NCBI GenBank assembly: GCA_026120185.1
Contig: JANUWF010002153.1
Location: 62,001-126,000 of the forward strand
Length of the DNA stretch: 64,000 nt
DNA from: Voacanga thouarsii
Lineage: Eukaryota > Streptophyta > Magnoliopsida > Gentianales > Apocynaceae
Direction of reading: 5' to 3'
Numbering within the stretch: the stretch's first letter is position 1; every line of letters starts with the position of its first letter. Below the pieces are notes generated by a model. It was not told the origin of the DNA, made no database searches, and was given only the letters and a program-made list of their open reading frames with translations. Positions 49,846-60,290 of this stretch are shown here, piece after piece. Made by a program: the position numbers and the translations under genes.

Positions 49846-50160
49846 TAACTCCATCTGTTTCCAAATAAATGCCTATAAATCTTTTTTGTTTTATTTCAAA
49901 ATAAATATCCATGTGCATATTTCTAGACATTAATGATTAATTTATTTCTATTTTACCCTTATTTATTTTAAGTCAACTACATAACATCTCAAAACAATTT
50001 TTTCTTTTTGCTTCTCGAGAATTTCTACCAACCAATAGTTATCATATATTTAATAGGGATAAAATAAAAATTTTATCTAAATTATAGTATTATTTTTAAC
50101 TCTCTTAATCTATATATAAAAGGTTTCATAGACATATATTTTGAAATGAATGGAGAAATA
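49846..50160. mobile_element. Stowaway-like MITE 1
   Basis: The start, CTCCATCTGTTTCCAAATAA then ATGCCTATAAATC, is matched by the reverse complement of the end (TTTCTCCATTCATTTCAAAA then TATATGTCTATGAAACC). CTCC(A/C)TC ends, ~310 bp size, AT-rich body and TA at the left flank fit Stowaway/Tc1-mariner MITEs. The exact right edge is uncertain by a few bases. Confidence 0.7.
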
Positions 50161-50241
50161 TAAATCAATCAAAGTCTAGTTAATTGTGTTTGACCTTCTG
50201 CACTTTCATTATTTTTTCATATTCTCTTACAATCTAAATGC

Positions 50242-50417
50242 ATTAATCACATTAAATGAGAGTCTTATTAAATAATTTGAATTATAAAATCCTCTCTAAT
50301 TTAAATGAATGGCAATAAATATACACTCCATTAATCACATTAAACGATAGCCGTGTTAAATAATTTGAATTATAAAATCATCCCTAATTTTAATAAATGG
50401 CAATAAATATACACTTT
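50242..50417. repeat. 88-bp tandem repeat, two copies
   Basis: Units at 50242 and 50330 begin ATTAATCACATTAAA and share TTAAATAATTTGAATTATAA and GGCAATAAATATACACT. A third diverged copy lies 3.5 kb away at 53875-53960. Confidence 0.88.
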
Positions 50418-50446
50418 GTTTTTTTCTCCTTTGTACATTTAAACTA

Positions 50447-50899
50447 CTCCCTTCATCCCAAATTATCAATTCACTTTCTAACTTAATCTTTATCCCAAAT
50501 TATCTGTCCCTTTAGAAAATTAAGATTTAATATTCCAAACTTAATCTTATTTAATAATATTCTATTTCTCAAACATATTAAAATATAATCAAAAATTTAT
50601 TTTATGAGTCATGATATTCATACTCATCTTATTAATTCCCAAAAAAATATCAATAACAACTTGGAGAGAGAATTAATTATTATCAATATTTTGACTCATT
50701 TTCTAGCAAGAATTAAATACTTATGAGAGAGCAATAATTTAAAGTTTTGGAGTTGCGTACTTCTTAATATAAAGAGAGATACTAATTATTGAATTATAAG
50801 GGTCAAAATGGAAGAGGATGTTTAATTAATTAAAAAACTTATTTTTCTTAATCTCCGTTTAATCGGTTAAAGTGCACAGATAATTTGGAATGGAGGAAG
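50447..50899. mobile_element. Stowaway-like MITE 2, 453 bp
   Basis: Termini CTCCCTTCATCCCAAATTAT and (reverse complement of the right end) CTTCCTCCATTCCAAATTAT, flanked by TA on both sides (50445-50446 and 50900-50901). Inverted repeat, TA duplication and AT-rich non-coding body are diagnostic of Stowaway MITEs. Confidence 0.85.
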
Positions 50900-51122
50900 T
50901 ACCAAATTTGGTCCTTTGAAAAAAAAAAAATCAAATTCTTTCCCCTACAAGTTAGCATAGTCTTATAAGTACGGTTCATTGTTAACCGTGAAAACTTTGT
51001 TTAGGAAAGGAAGCTTTTTTTCGATAATTTCGCTCTTCCTCATATTTTGAATTTGGAAGAACTCTTGTTATTGGTCCTCCAATTGACAAAGTTTGTATCC
51101 ATACTTGAAATCTGTTCGGTTG

Positions 51123-51815
51123 TGTTGCATTCCTAATTAGATTAGGAGAATATAGTTTGATTAAAAAAGTATTTCTATATTTAAAATTAAAAAAATTATT
51201 ATTGTCTTATGTATATTAAAATTAGTAAATTACTCTTATTATATCCTATATTCATTATAAGTCTTATAATTTGATATCTATATATAGGGAGAGTTATGAG
51301 ATTTTTAGGATGTCGTAATTTGTTTTGGTATTCCAGTGTTTTGGAATATGTGGATGTAGATTAGGTGAGTGTATGAGACATACTAGAGAGGGTGTATATA
51401 AAAGGATTAGGTAAAATACTAAGAATACACTTGTGTAAATATCTTGATGCCTATTAATAAATGTATTTCATTTTAAAAACTATTATTGTCCTATGTATGT
51501 TAAAATTAGTAAGTTACTCTTACTACATCCTATATTGATTAGGAGTCTTATGATTTGATTCCTATATACAGGAGGAGTTTATGAGTTTTTTAGGATGACC
51601 TAATTTGTTTTGGCATTCCAGTATTTTGGGATGTGTGGATGTAGATTAGGTGAGTATATTAACAATATTAGATAGCGTGTATATAAAAGGTTTGGGTTAA
51701 ATACTAATAATACTCCTGTGTAGATCTCCCGATGGCTATTATTAAAGTATTTGGGAATCACGTAATTCTTTTATATCTTACTTTATTCATTATATTCATT
51801 TTTCTATTCTATGAA
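51123..51815 (+). mobile_element. Copia-like LTR relic with internal duplication
   Basis: Begins TGTTGCATTCCTAATTAG and aligns with the LTR-like repeat at 52834 (shared CCTAATTAGATTAGGA, AATTTGTTTTGG, TGTATATAAAAGG-type TATA region, TTTTTCTATTCTAT end). It contains two tandem copies of a 284-bp segment (51197 and 51481). The right end is not exact. Confidence 0.6.
51197..51765. repeat. 284-bp tandem duplication
   Basis: Copies start TATTATTGTCTTATGTAT (51197) and TATTATTGTCCTATGTAT (51481) and remain clearly similar through ATAAAAGG and the ATTAATAAATGTATTTC-like end. Confidence 0.9.
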
Positions 51816-52833
51816 AATCGATGAGAAGAATAGTTTAGGAAGTAAAATATAGACAAACATAAATCTCTCTTAGGAAGAGCATATTGGTCAATATGTTTTT
51901 ATTGACAGGATTATATTTGGAGAGAGGTTGTTAAACACTAATAAAAATTATTCATGCAATTATATACCCTACTTGAATTGGACAGGTTGTGGAACAAAAG
52001 TATCTGATAGTGGATATAAGATAGGTAGATCCAGATTATACAATAAGAGGAAAGAATAAACAATTATAGTTGTCATGAATGTTCATATACTTATTAGAAA
52101 AGGAAAGATGAGGGTTAGCCATGGCGGTATGATAATTGGCATATGCGAATAGATATTCACAGTCTTCAAGCATGTGGATACTTCTTCTTGAGTGAATTTT
52201 AAATTTCGGATGTTATTTTCAAGGGATTAATTGACTTCAATATGAAAGTAAGTATTTTTATCATTTTGTGATGGTTATATTTATGATGTTTTTCTAGTAT
52301 TGGAGTGTTAGGAATAAAAATAATAACAAAAAAAAAGTCTTGAAGTGGAATGCATGCACTTTGGATAATATGATAAATGTCCTAAAGATGCACAATATCT
52401 AGTTTCTTTGAGGCAATAGGATTCTAATAGTTGTGGTTATTAATTGAAATGGAGTCCTAAAATTACAAATAGTTAGAATATTTTAGTGTAATGAGAGAAG
52501 TTTGCACAATAGTATTCATTTGTAAGTAAGGAAATACTTCAACGACTTGTAAAGGGAATGCACACATGACTTTCACGGGCATATGACGGTGAATGGAGAA
52601 ATCCTATAAAAATGAAAAAGATCGAGGCTTTCTCAGTGAATTGTGTTGGACTTAGAATAACTACACATGTTCATTGACTATGTTGAATCAAGTTGTGTTA
52701 ATACAAGCGTGTAGTAGGGCATTAAAAAAATTTCGGTAGTTGTGTAGGTCAATGTAGTCAAAAGAAGTGCGGACTTTAATGTTGTTTCACATTTTGGAGG
52801 CTGGCAAAGCAAAATACAAGTCAAAATAGAGAA
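51816..52833 (+). other. Interior between two LTR relics, no domain recognised
   Basis: About 1 kb without a recognisable gag or pol motif. If the flanking repeats are a real LTR pair, this would be a deletion derivative or TRIM-like element. Confidence 0.4.
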
Positions 52834-53691
52834 TGTTGGGTCATCTTATATTCCTAATTAGATTAGGATAAGGTAATTTGATTAAAAATATATTTCTAAT
52901 GTATTTAAAATTAGGAAGTTATTATTGTTCTATGTATATTAGAATTAAGAAGTTACTTTTATTATATCTCATGTTAGTTATGAGTCTTATAACTTGGTAA
53001 TGATATATAGGTGGTGTCATGAGTTTTTCAAGGTATCCTAGTTTGTTTTGGTGTGACCGATATTTTGAAGCATGTGAGTGTACCTTAAGGGCATGTTTGG
53101 TAACATAATTAAACACTTAAAATTAATTAATTGAATACTTAATTCAATAAATATGCTTGATAATGGATAATATTAAGTATTTAATTAATTAAATGCATTT
53201 GATAATAGATTTTTGTTATTACTTAATTAATTAAAATATACTAAAATCTTGTTATAAATTTTAAGTGATTTGAAAGTTACTTAAGTCTGAAGTCTGAATA
53301 TGTTAAATATTGATATAATTATTAATATTTTTATATTTAACCTAAATTACAATAAAATATAGTGTAAAAATAAATTATAATTAATTTAGACTTCAATTTT
53401 CAAAATTCAATACTTAAATATTCAAATTCAGTCTTTAGATTTCAATTTTTTCAAATGAGCCCTAAGTAAGTGTCAGAGTGGTAGTAAATAGGGTGTGTAC
53501 AAAGGGTGTGGGTAAATATAAAGAATACTTTTATGTAAATCTCTTAGTGGTTATTAATGAAATGTTTCGTGATTTTTGTCGTGGACGTAGGATTAATTAA
53601 ATAAACCGAATAACGTAAATTTTTGTATATTATTTTATTTTTATGTTCATTTTTCTATTCTATTAACTATTTTGGTTTAGATTTCCTAACA
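52834..53691 (+). mobile_element. Copia-like LTR relic carrying a Tourist MITE
   Basis: TGTTGGGTCATC ... GATTTCCTAACA gives TGTTRGG/CCTAACA-type inverted ends. A GTCGTGGACGTAGGATTAAT motif near 53577 is typical of copia LTR 3' parts. The 364-bp Tourist MITE (53099-53462) interrupts it; without it the LTR is about 490 bp. Confidence 0.65.
53099..53462. mobile_element. Tourist-like (PIF/Harbinger) MITE, 364 bp
   Basis: Ends GGGCATGTTTGGTAAC and, reverse-complemented, GGGCTCATTTGAAAAA, flanked by TAA on both sides (53096-53098, 53463-53465). A GGGC..TTTGG terminus with TWA duplication is the Tourist signature. The paralogous LTR copy at 51123 supplies an unoccupied comparison site. Confidence 0.8.
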
Positions 53692-53874
53692 AAACCCATT
53701 ACCTAAATTGATATAATAAGCTAAATTCAAAAGTTCTATTGTGTATGCGGATTTTTTTTTTTTAAATATAGCCTTTTTGGGTTCAACTTCTTGTTTGATA
53801 TTTTTTGAAAAATTAAAATTAAGGTAATTTGAAGAAATGATTTTGGTAAGCATTGGAAAGTCATCGAGGAAAGT

Positions 53875-53960
53875 ATTAATCACGTTTAATGAGAATCTTA
53901 TTAAATAATTTGAATTATAAAACTATCTTTAATTTTAATAAGTGGTAATAAAAATATGTT
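53875..53960. repeat. Third, dispersed copy of the 88-bp repeat
   Basis: ATTAATCACGTTTAATGAGA, CTTATTAAATAATTTGAATT and GTGGTAATAAAAATATG match the tandem pair at 50242-50417. Confidence 0.8.
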
Positions 53961-54444
53961 TGGATACAATGCTAACATACTCCCTTTCTCCCTTCACTGC
54001 CCTCCCCCACCCCACCCCCCCACCCACCAAACACACAGATATATCTACATATGTGTATGCATATGCATGCCTATATGTATAAATTTTCGTCCATTTTTGA
54101 CAATGGTAACGATTAGTTTGGCCAATACAGTAAAACAAAAGTATTATAGAAAAAAAAAAAAAAAACTTGAGTTTGGACTTAATATGGATTTTAAGTCATT
54201 AAATGAAAGAATTAACTGAAAACAACTCCAATGTCTGTGGGCATATTAATCTGGATAAATTAAAAAATCAATAGTAAAAGTGTGTGTATATTCACTCTAG
54301 GTATATCCGTACATGTGAGAGTGAGAGAGAGAGAGAGCCTTAGTAGTCATATGCAATTATTTATTTTCGTTATTGATTCCATTTTTAGTGGATGAAATCC
54401 ATTCACTATATAATCAAAATTTTATAATTATCTTCAACACTTTA

Positions 54445-54447
<3 letters not shown>

Positions 54448-54484
<37 letters not shown>
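54448..54484. repeat. (AT)n microsatellite
   Basis: About 18 AT units, preceded at 54317-54337 by a short GA run. Confidence 0.95.
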
Positions 54485-54486
<2 letters not shown>

Positions 54487-54837
54487 TATGTATATATGTA
54501 AATATTTATATATTCGTGTGTATAAAAATTATGTAAAAAATCATACAAAATTGACACAATATAAAACAATTATAAAATAATAACTTAGTCACATGTACAT
54601 TATTAAAGATTTTATAATTTATACGTTTTATGAATTAAATTTAATATACTTGTACATATATATACATATAACTAAATATATTTTGTAGTACGTATTCAGT
54701 TTTTTGCAGTTCGTTTTGTTTAATGACTATTTATATTGCTTTTTCTTTATTAATATTATTAAGTTAATAAATTATATTAAAAAGTTTGTAATTTTTTATT
54801 TTATTTAAGTTGAAGAGAACATAGGGTAATACAAGCG

Positions 54838-54910
54838 AACTAAATGGAGTAGCAGAGTCTAGCATTGCAACGCAAATAGAGAGGCGTTGGTTCGATTCTC
54901 ACTGAAATAT
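54838..54910 (+). repeat. tRNA-like remnant
   Basis: GGAGTAGCAGAGTCTAGC suggests an A box, and GGTTCGATTCTCAC is a near-perfect B box 40 bp on, with GCAACGCAAATAGAGAGGCG between. A complete cloverleaf cannot be drawn by eye. A tRNA pseudogene or SINE head is the likely origin. Confidence 0.4.
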
Positions 54911-55454
54911 TCTATGATTGAGCTAGTCTGGAGCGTTCAACTTCTTTTTTATTTTTTAAAAAATCCATTAAATTCTTTTTATTTTGTTCCTGCAGTTCTA
55001 AAACCATGGGAAAAGTGTTGGAAAAAAATCCATCTTTTTAAATTCTTTTTTGAAACTTTTTTAAAAAATTAAATTCTTTATTTTTTATTTTTCCCGAGTT
55101 TAATTTTTTATTTATTATTTTTTCCCACAGTGGGAAAAAGTGGGGCAAAATGTCCGTCTTTTAAAACTTTTTAAAAAAAATTAAATTCTTTAATTTTATT
55201 TTTCCCCACAGCTTTAAATCTGCGGGCATAAGTTGGGGGGAAAAAATATATACGGTTTAAAAATTTTGCGGTTTGATGCAGTGGTTTCAAAATTATGGTA
55301 AATTTATGGGCAATAATTTTGCCAACCATTTCGAAATTTTGGCAATTATTTATTAACAACTGCAATACCCAATACTACTCCAACTGCGATAAAAGTATGA
55401 GTAATAGTTATTTGCCAGGGTTTCACTACACTCGCAAAAGCCATTTTTTTAGTG

Positions 55455-56190
55455 ATTTTAGGCTTCATCTTTCCATCAAACAAAAGAATATTATTATTAA
55501 GTCGTCTTCATTTAATTGTATAGTAGAAAAGAAATTAGAATCTTTCAATTGCATTTTTTGGACAATACTCTAGTACACATTCTTTATCACTTAATCTCAT
55601 TTGTCTAATTCATTTTTACTTTAGATAATTACCGTAATCAACACAAATGAATATATGATTTTCATGATCACCAGCTCATTTTGCCATAAATTTCAGTCTC
55701 TTTTGAGTAATTCTCCAATTAATAGTCATATCTATTTAACCTTCTTGAACATTTGTTACTTTCTGATGAAACCTGAATAAATGGATTTTACTTGGACTTG
55801 AAAACCTATGATGATTATCCGTAATAAAATAAACAATATGATATTTACCACAATGTCAACAACTAATTCATTGTAGCAGTATAACAACACCATTCTCAGC
55901 TTGATGCTTTTTAATCTCATAGTCTCGCTTATTCTTTTTGCCGCTTTCCTTTAAAAGAATAATAAAAATTTATCCAATATGATGCCACTATATCAATCAT
56001 TGTGGCCTCTTTTCTAGTATCAATACTAATTGTCATTGCATATTGCTAACAAAATGTGTAAGCTGCATCATCACTTTTAAACTCCATACTTCACTCTGGT
56101 ATCATTTCTTTGCAAATAAGACGAGGAACAATAATTTTATTTCCAGCAATTTTCAAAAGACTATATTGCTTAGATCATTTTCTTCCTTCT
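55455..56190 (-). pseudogene. FAR1/MURA-type transposase pseudogene, 5' part
   Basis: Minus-strand blocks from 56160: VPRLICKEMIPE, SMEFKSDDAAYTFC (the FAR1 'GMEF' start), QYAMTISIDTRKEAT, a Lys-rich stretch, NHH-FSSPSKIH near 55800, RITQKRLKFMAK, VDYGNYLK, LSDKECVLEYCPKNAIERF, and an acidic LNEDDLIIIFF stretch ending at 55455. This is the FAR1 DNA-binding domain and the linker to the transposase. The remaining part of the same gene lies at 48278-47000. A few internal stops; several Cys of the zinc-binding domain are not recognisable. It is truncated near 56190, just before an Athila-like LTR. Confidence 0.8.
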
Positions 56191-56469
56191 GAACAGAATT
56201 TATCAACGTTAGTGTATTGATAAAGGTCAATTATATGCATATTTTGTGGTCATTTGTGGTGAATTTATATTGATTTTTAGTTTAAATGGCTATTTATTCT
56301 CCTCACTTTGGTATACTTTTGTGTAGGATTAATGCCGGATGAACATTGGTGAAACATTGCACAAAAGCTTGTGAAAATGAGCTAAAACATAGATGAAGCC
56401 GATCAAGGCTTTTGAGACATTGAAATAGAGCAATTCAAAGTCAAGCATGATTGGAGCCAGAGGAGAACC

Positions 56470-57080
56470 AAGGCTTGGACAAAATAAAACCAAGGCCAGC
56501 TAGAGGCAATCCATGGACCGGCTAATAAAGAAACGACAAGGAGAAGCTAGCCTAGAACAAAGCAAAGCCAGGCCTGGCTTGGAGATCAAGCCATGGCCAG
56601 CTAAGACTAAGCCAAGGCCTGCTTCAAGATGTGAAACAAAGAAGAAAGCCAGCCTTGGCTTTGATTGCAAGCCATGGCCGGCATTGGTGAAGAAAAGAAC
56701 AAAAACAGGCTCAGCAAGAAGAAAAACAAGAAACCAAGGACCAACTATAGAACAAGCCAAGGGCTGGCTAGGAACATCCAAAGGCCGGTTGGGAGCAGCT
56801 AAGAACTGGCTATGAAAAGTCAAGGACTAGCTTCACGCAAAAACAAAGACAACGTGCTTTCCAGAACAAGGCCGGCGAAAAATTCCTATAGCAAGCTATG
56901 GTCGGCTTCTTGGAAAGCATAGCTCGTTAAGACAACAAAAGAAAAACTAGCTCATATGAATAAACCAAAATAAAGCTGGATTTAAAAAGGAAATTGCAAG
57001 AACCGGCTCATATAAAGACAACAAATCCAACAGCTGACTAAGACCAATCCATGGCCAGCTCATGAAGAAAAATAAAGAAT
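56470..57080. repeat. Minisatellite-like GCCATGGCCRGCT repeats in LTR
   Basis: Many imperfect units around a core (A)AGCCA-GGCC-GCT (CAAGGCCAGCTAGAGGC, CAAGCCATGGCCAGCT, GCCATGGCCGGC, TCCATGGCCAGCT) at irregular 25-60-bp spacing across 600 bp. It is GC-richer than its surroundings. Confidence 0.75.
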
Positions 57081-57250
57081 CGACACCGGTTGTCACACTC
57101 TAACAAGCACCGGTTCAATGCAGAGAGTAGAAGAAAATCAAATTATTGGAAATAACAGGCGCCAATTCTCACACTCCAATAGGCACTAGATAGTGTCGCA
57201 GATCAAATTGCTATTTTGTTTTAGCCACGATTTGAGGGTTTCTTTAGGCC

Positions 57251-57260
57251 TATAAATAGA
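57251..57260 (+). promoter_or_regulatory. TATA box of Athila-like LTR
   Basis: TATAAATAGA in GGCCTATAAATAGA, same as in element N LTRs, about 1 kb before the LTR end. Confidence 0.65.
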
Positions 57261-58253
57261 ATAGAACAGAACTAGAGTGGTGGCCAACATTGAGGAAAAA
57301 CACTCTCACACACGAGAGAAGAGATTTGAGAGATTAGGGTGTTGATTCAAGGAAGAATTGAAGATTCAAGATGAAGAGCCCTTATTTATAAGTTATATTT
57401 ATCTCTTTCTTTTGTTTTCTATTATCAATTATTATTATTTTTTTTTTTTTGCTCGAATTGTATTTTGAATAGATAACCCTAATTTGCTCTTGTACTTTAC
57501 TTTTTCTTGATTTATTGAATTACAATCTCTAATAAATGATTACTTGAGCTTATTTGTATCGGTTAACTCTCCTTTAATGAATTCAAGAGATGAGGTTAGA
57601 AGTTGAGTGCCAAGCTAATGGGTTCAATGTTTGTTTTTCCTTTATTAATTTGGGAGAGAGGTTGAGGAATGGAATTTGGTAATCATTGGGAGTTTGATAT
57701 TGCCTAAAGATAAGGATATTGTGTTCTTCCAAATTTACCTTTGGTGATTAGGGGGTTTGCACTTAATCCTTCTTAGATTCAATTAGGGAGGTAGATATAC
57801 CTTTTGATTTGCTAAGAATTGGAAATCCATAATTAGAGAGAGTTTAGGTTTTGTATTTGTGACCCTTATTGGTATTAAGATTGAGATTTAATGTTTTTGT
57901 GTTGTATTTGGTATGGGGGATTCTTGACAAGTACATGTCTTTTACTCTTTTTCTTATACTTGATATTCTAATGGCCAATCTTGTGGGGATTGTATTGATT
58001 TTTCATGTTCATCTATTATAGCTAGTTTATTCCATTAATTTATTAGGCTAAACAATAGAAGAAGAGTTAGTAATGGTACATTTATCCTTTTCGAAGGATC
58101 TTCGATACTTGCCATTAAAATTCTGTACTACATAATGTGTATACTTGTCCAATTGTGTGGTTTAAGTATTTGTCATTCTAATTTAAAACTTGAATAATTG
58201 TTTGTGGATTTGTTGACAATATTTTCTAGACTCAAAATCACGCACAAAGTTTT

Positions 58254-58271
58254 TGGTGATGTTGCCAGGGA
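58254..58271 (+). other. PBS, decayed tRNA-Asp type
   Basis: TGGTGATGTTGCCAGGGA agrees with the complement of the plant tRNA-Asp 3' end at 14 of 18 positions and sits seven bases after the LTR. Confidence 0.75.
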
Positions 58272-58665
58272 ATAAGGATAATATTTAGAAAGTTTAAATT
58301 TTATTGCTTTAGCCATGTGTATATTTGTGAATATTACTAACATTTTTGTATAAATACTTTTGTACATATTGTGCATGGTACTAATCATCATATGGACTTC
58401 TTTTCATTTTATTACTTTATTCGTAGTGTTTTTATTCTTTGTTTGTAATTATTAAGATAAATTGTATTAGGTTCTACTGTTTTGTCTCATTATACTTTAT
58501 TGTATTCTTGTTTCTAATATCATTGTATATTGTTTTGGGTAATTGTATATGTATTGGATTCTATTGATTTAGTTTTTATTCTTGTAATTAGCTTTGTTGT
58601 TGGGGATTATTGTTGTTTGGAGAATTTGGAATTTGGTGTTATGTTAATGTTTGTAGGATGAAAAT
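58272..58665 (+). other. Leader and gag start of the Athila-like element
   Basis: T-rich leader ending in TTTGTAGGATGAAAAT at 58650-58665. The position and context of this ATG suit the gag start, but only three codons remain before the CACTA element. Confidence 0.5.
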
Positions 58666-59492
58666 CACTACAATAAAGGCAGGAATTAGCGAGGGATTAA
58701 TCCCTCGCTAACTCTGTAAGGGATTAGCGAGGGAAAAAGGAGATGGCACACCCATTGACCTTCCCTCTCTAATCCCTAACTGATTAGCTACGGATTAGCG
58801 TTATATAAAATCCCTTTCAAATTAGAAAGGGATCAGAAAATCCAATTCTAATTCGTCGCAAATTTGATACAAATTTGCGATGAATTTTTAATTTTTACTT
58901 AATATTCGCTGTAAAATTTTAGCTTCGGATTTGCGACTAATGGTAGGTGCTCAAGCTAATCCTATGCTAATTTGCGAGTGAATAGCGATGGAATTCTTAA
59001 AAAATCCTTTGCAACTTTTATGGGGATTAGGGAAGGAAAGTAATTCTAAATTATAATAAAATAATAATCCCTAGCTAATCACTCACAATTTTGCGATGGA
59101 TTAGAATGGGATTATGTTCCGTCACAATTCGTTGGCTGATTTGCGATAGATTTGAGTTGTATTAGTGAGGGATAATTAGTATCCCTCGCTAATCCGTCGC
59201 TGAAATTATTCGTCACAAATCCCTTAGTAAGGGATTTGTGAGGGATTCCCCATTTTAGGGATTCTCAATTTTTTTTTCCTCACGATACTTTTGCGTGTGG
59301 TAAATTTTTTTAGTAATATCCTTACAAATATTAAATTCTTTATTATTTGTTAAATTGTAACCAATGTATATGCATTCAATATATGTGTAATTACCATCGA
59401 TAATTTACGAAGTATAGATTATAATTAAATGATATGCGTGTATTATACTTCTGTACAAATTCATCATGTGTAGTATATAATACATTGGTCAC

Positions 59493-59568
<76 letters not shown>

Positions 59569-60290
59569 ATATTTGATACATCATATGGTCAATGTAATGC
59601 AAATATGAACTAGAATTATTATGAGAGTTATGTGTACAATCAAAGTTCTATATATTACGTTGTATTATATTTTGTTTGGATAATAAATACAATTTTGTGA
59701 TTTTGGGATATGAAAGCACGTCAATACAAATTAAACCTCTCATATTAGTAAGCAAAATAGAATCGATGTTAATTAAACCTAAACAAACACCATGACGATT
59801 ATTTAGAATTTTTCACTGGCGAAATATTTCATGTTATTAATCCGTAGCTAATAAGGAAGTAGCTAAGTATTGATAGAAATAAATATGTTTTCTTAGCAGA
59901 GTATTGTAAAAAATTAAGGAAAATGGCATATCCGTCGCTAATATCCGTCTCTGAATAGCTACGGATTAGCGACGGATAAAATACAGCGAGGGATTAGAGA
60001 GGGATCAGTGAGGGATTCAAAATTTATAACTTACAACCATGTAGACATTTTTGGCGAAATCTGAAATTCAAAAAATCCCTCACTAATGCCTTTCTAATAT
60101 AACGCAATTAGCGAGGGATCAGAGAGGCAGTTAAAATCTCTGTTAACAGTGACCCTCGCTAATCACATGCTATTTTGAGAGGGAATAGCAAGGGATTATA
60201 TTTATTTTATTTTTTATTTCCATCGCAAATCCCTCATTAATAGCGAGGGATTAGCGACGGATTTTTTCCCTTGCAAAACCCAACAACTAT
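58666..60290 (+). mobile_element. CACTA-type element, left terminal and subterminal region
   Basis: Begins CACTACAATAAAGGC. Dense direct and inverted copies of GCGAGGGATTA / TAATCCCTCGCTAA fill 58690-59260, recur at 59930-60270, and are separated by simple repeats. Such subterminal arrays bind the transposase in En/Spm (CACTA) elements. The opposite terminus was not found, so the element probably extends further, possibly beyond the window. Confidence 0.72.
59496..59575. repeat. (CA)n-(TA)n-(TATG)n compound microsatellite
   Basis: About 17 CA units, then about 12 TA units, then three to four ATGT units. Confidence 0.95.

Larger units (their letters stand above)
48279..55454. mobile_element. 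CACTA-type TIR element, 7176 bp, inserted in FAR1-like gene
   Basis: The left end is CACTAAAAAAAATGACTTTT. The right end, reverse-complemented, is CACTAAAAAAATGGCTTTTG, so the termini are near-perfect inverted repeats starting with CACTA. Three-base flanks are ATA and ATT (plus strand), an imperfect duplication. The FAR1-like coding sequence stops at one edge and resumes at the other, independently supporting both boundaries. No transposase is visible. The interior is filled with MITEs, LTR relics and tandem repeats. Confidence 0.75.
56218..58246 (+). mobile_element. Athila-like 5' LTR, about 2.0 kb
   Basis: Starts TGATAAAGGTCAATTATATG and ends AATCACGCACA, followed by a tRNA-Asp-type PBS. 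It shares its architecture with element N LTRs: TGATA start, TATAAATAGA at 57251, and an internal TTTATTAGGCTAAACAATAG...-GATCTTCGATACTTG region like GTTAAACAATGAAAG..GATCGACACTCG in N. It is a different subfamily. The 3' LTR is outside the window or lost. Confidence 0.78.

Noticed and set aside
54887..55573. Phe/Lys-rich ORFs near the CACTA right end
   Set aside because: A/T-rich subterminal repeat sequence (TTTTAAA, CCCACAG blocks) with no protein signature.
56500..56823. Two opposing ORFs of 107 and 100 codons
   Set aside because: They cover the GCCATGGCC repeat zone of an LTR, where repeats keep several frames open; no domain.
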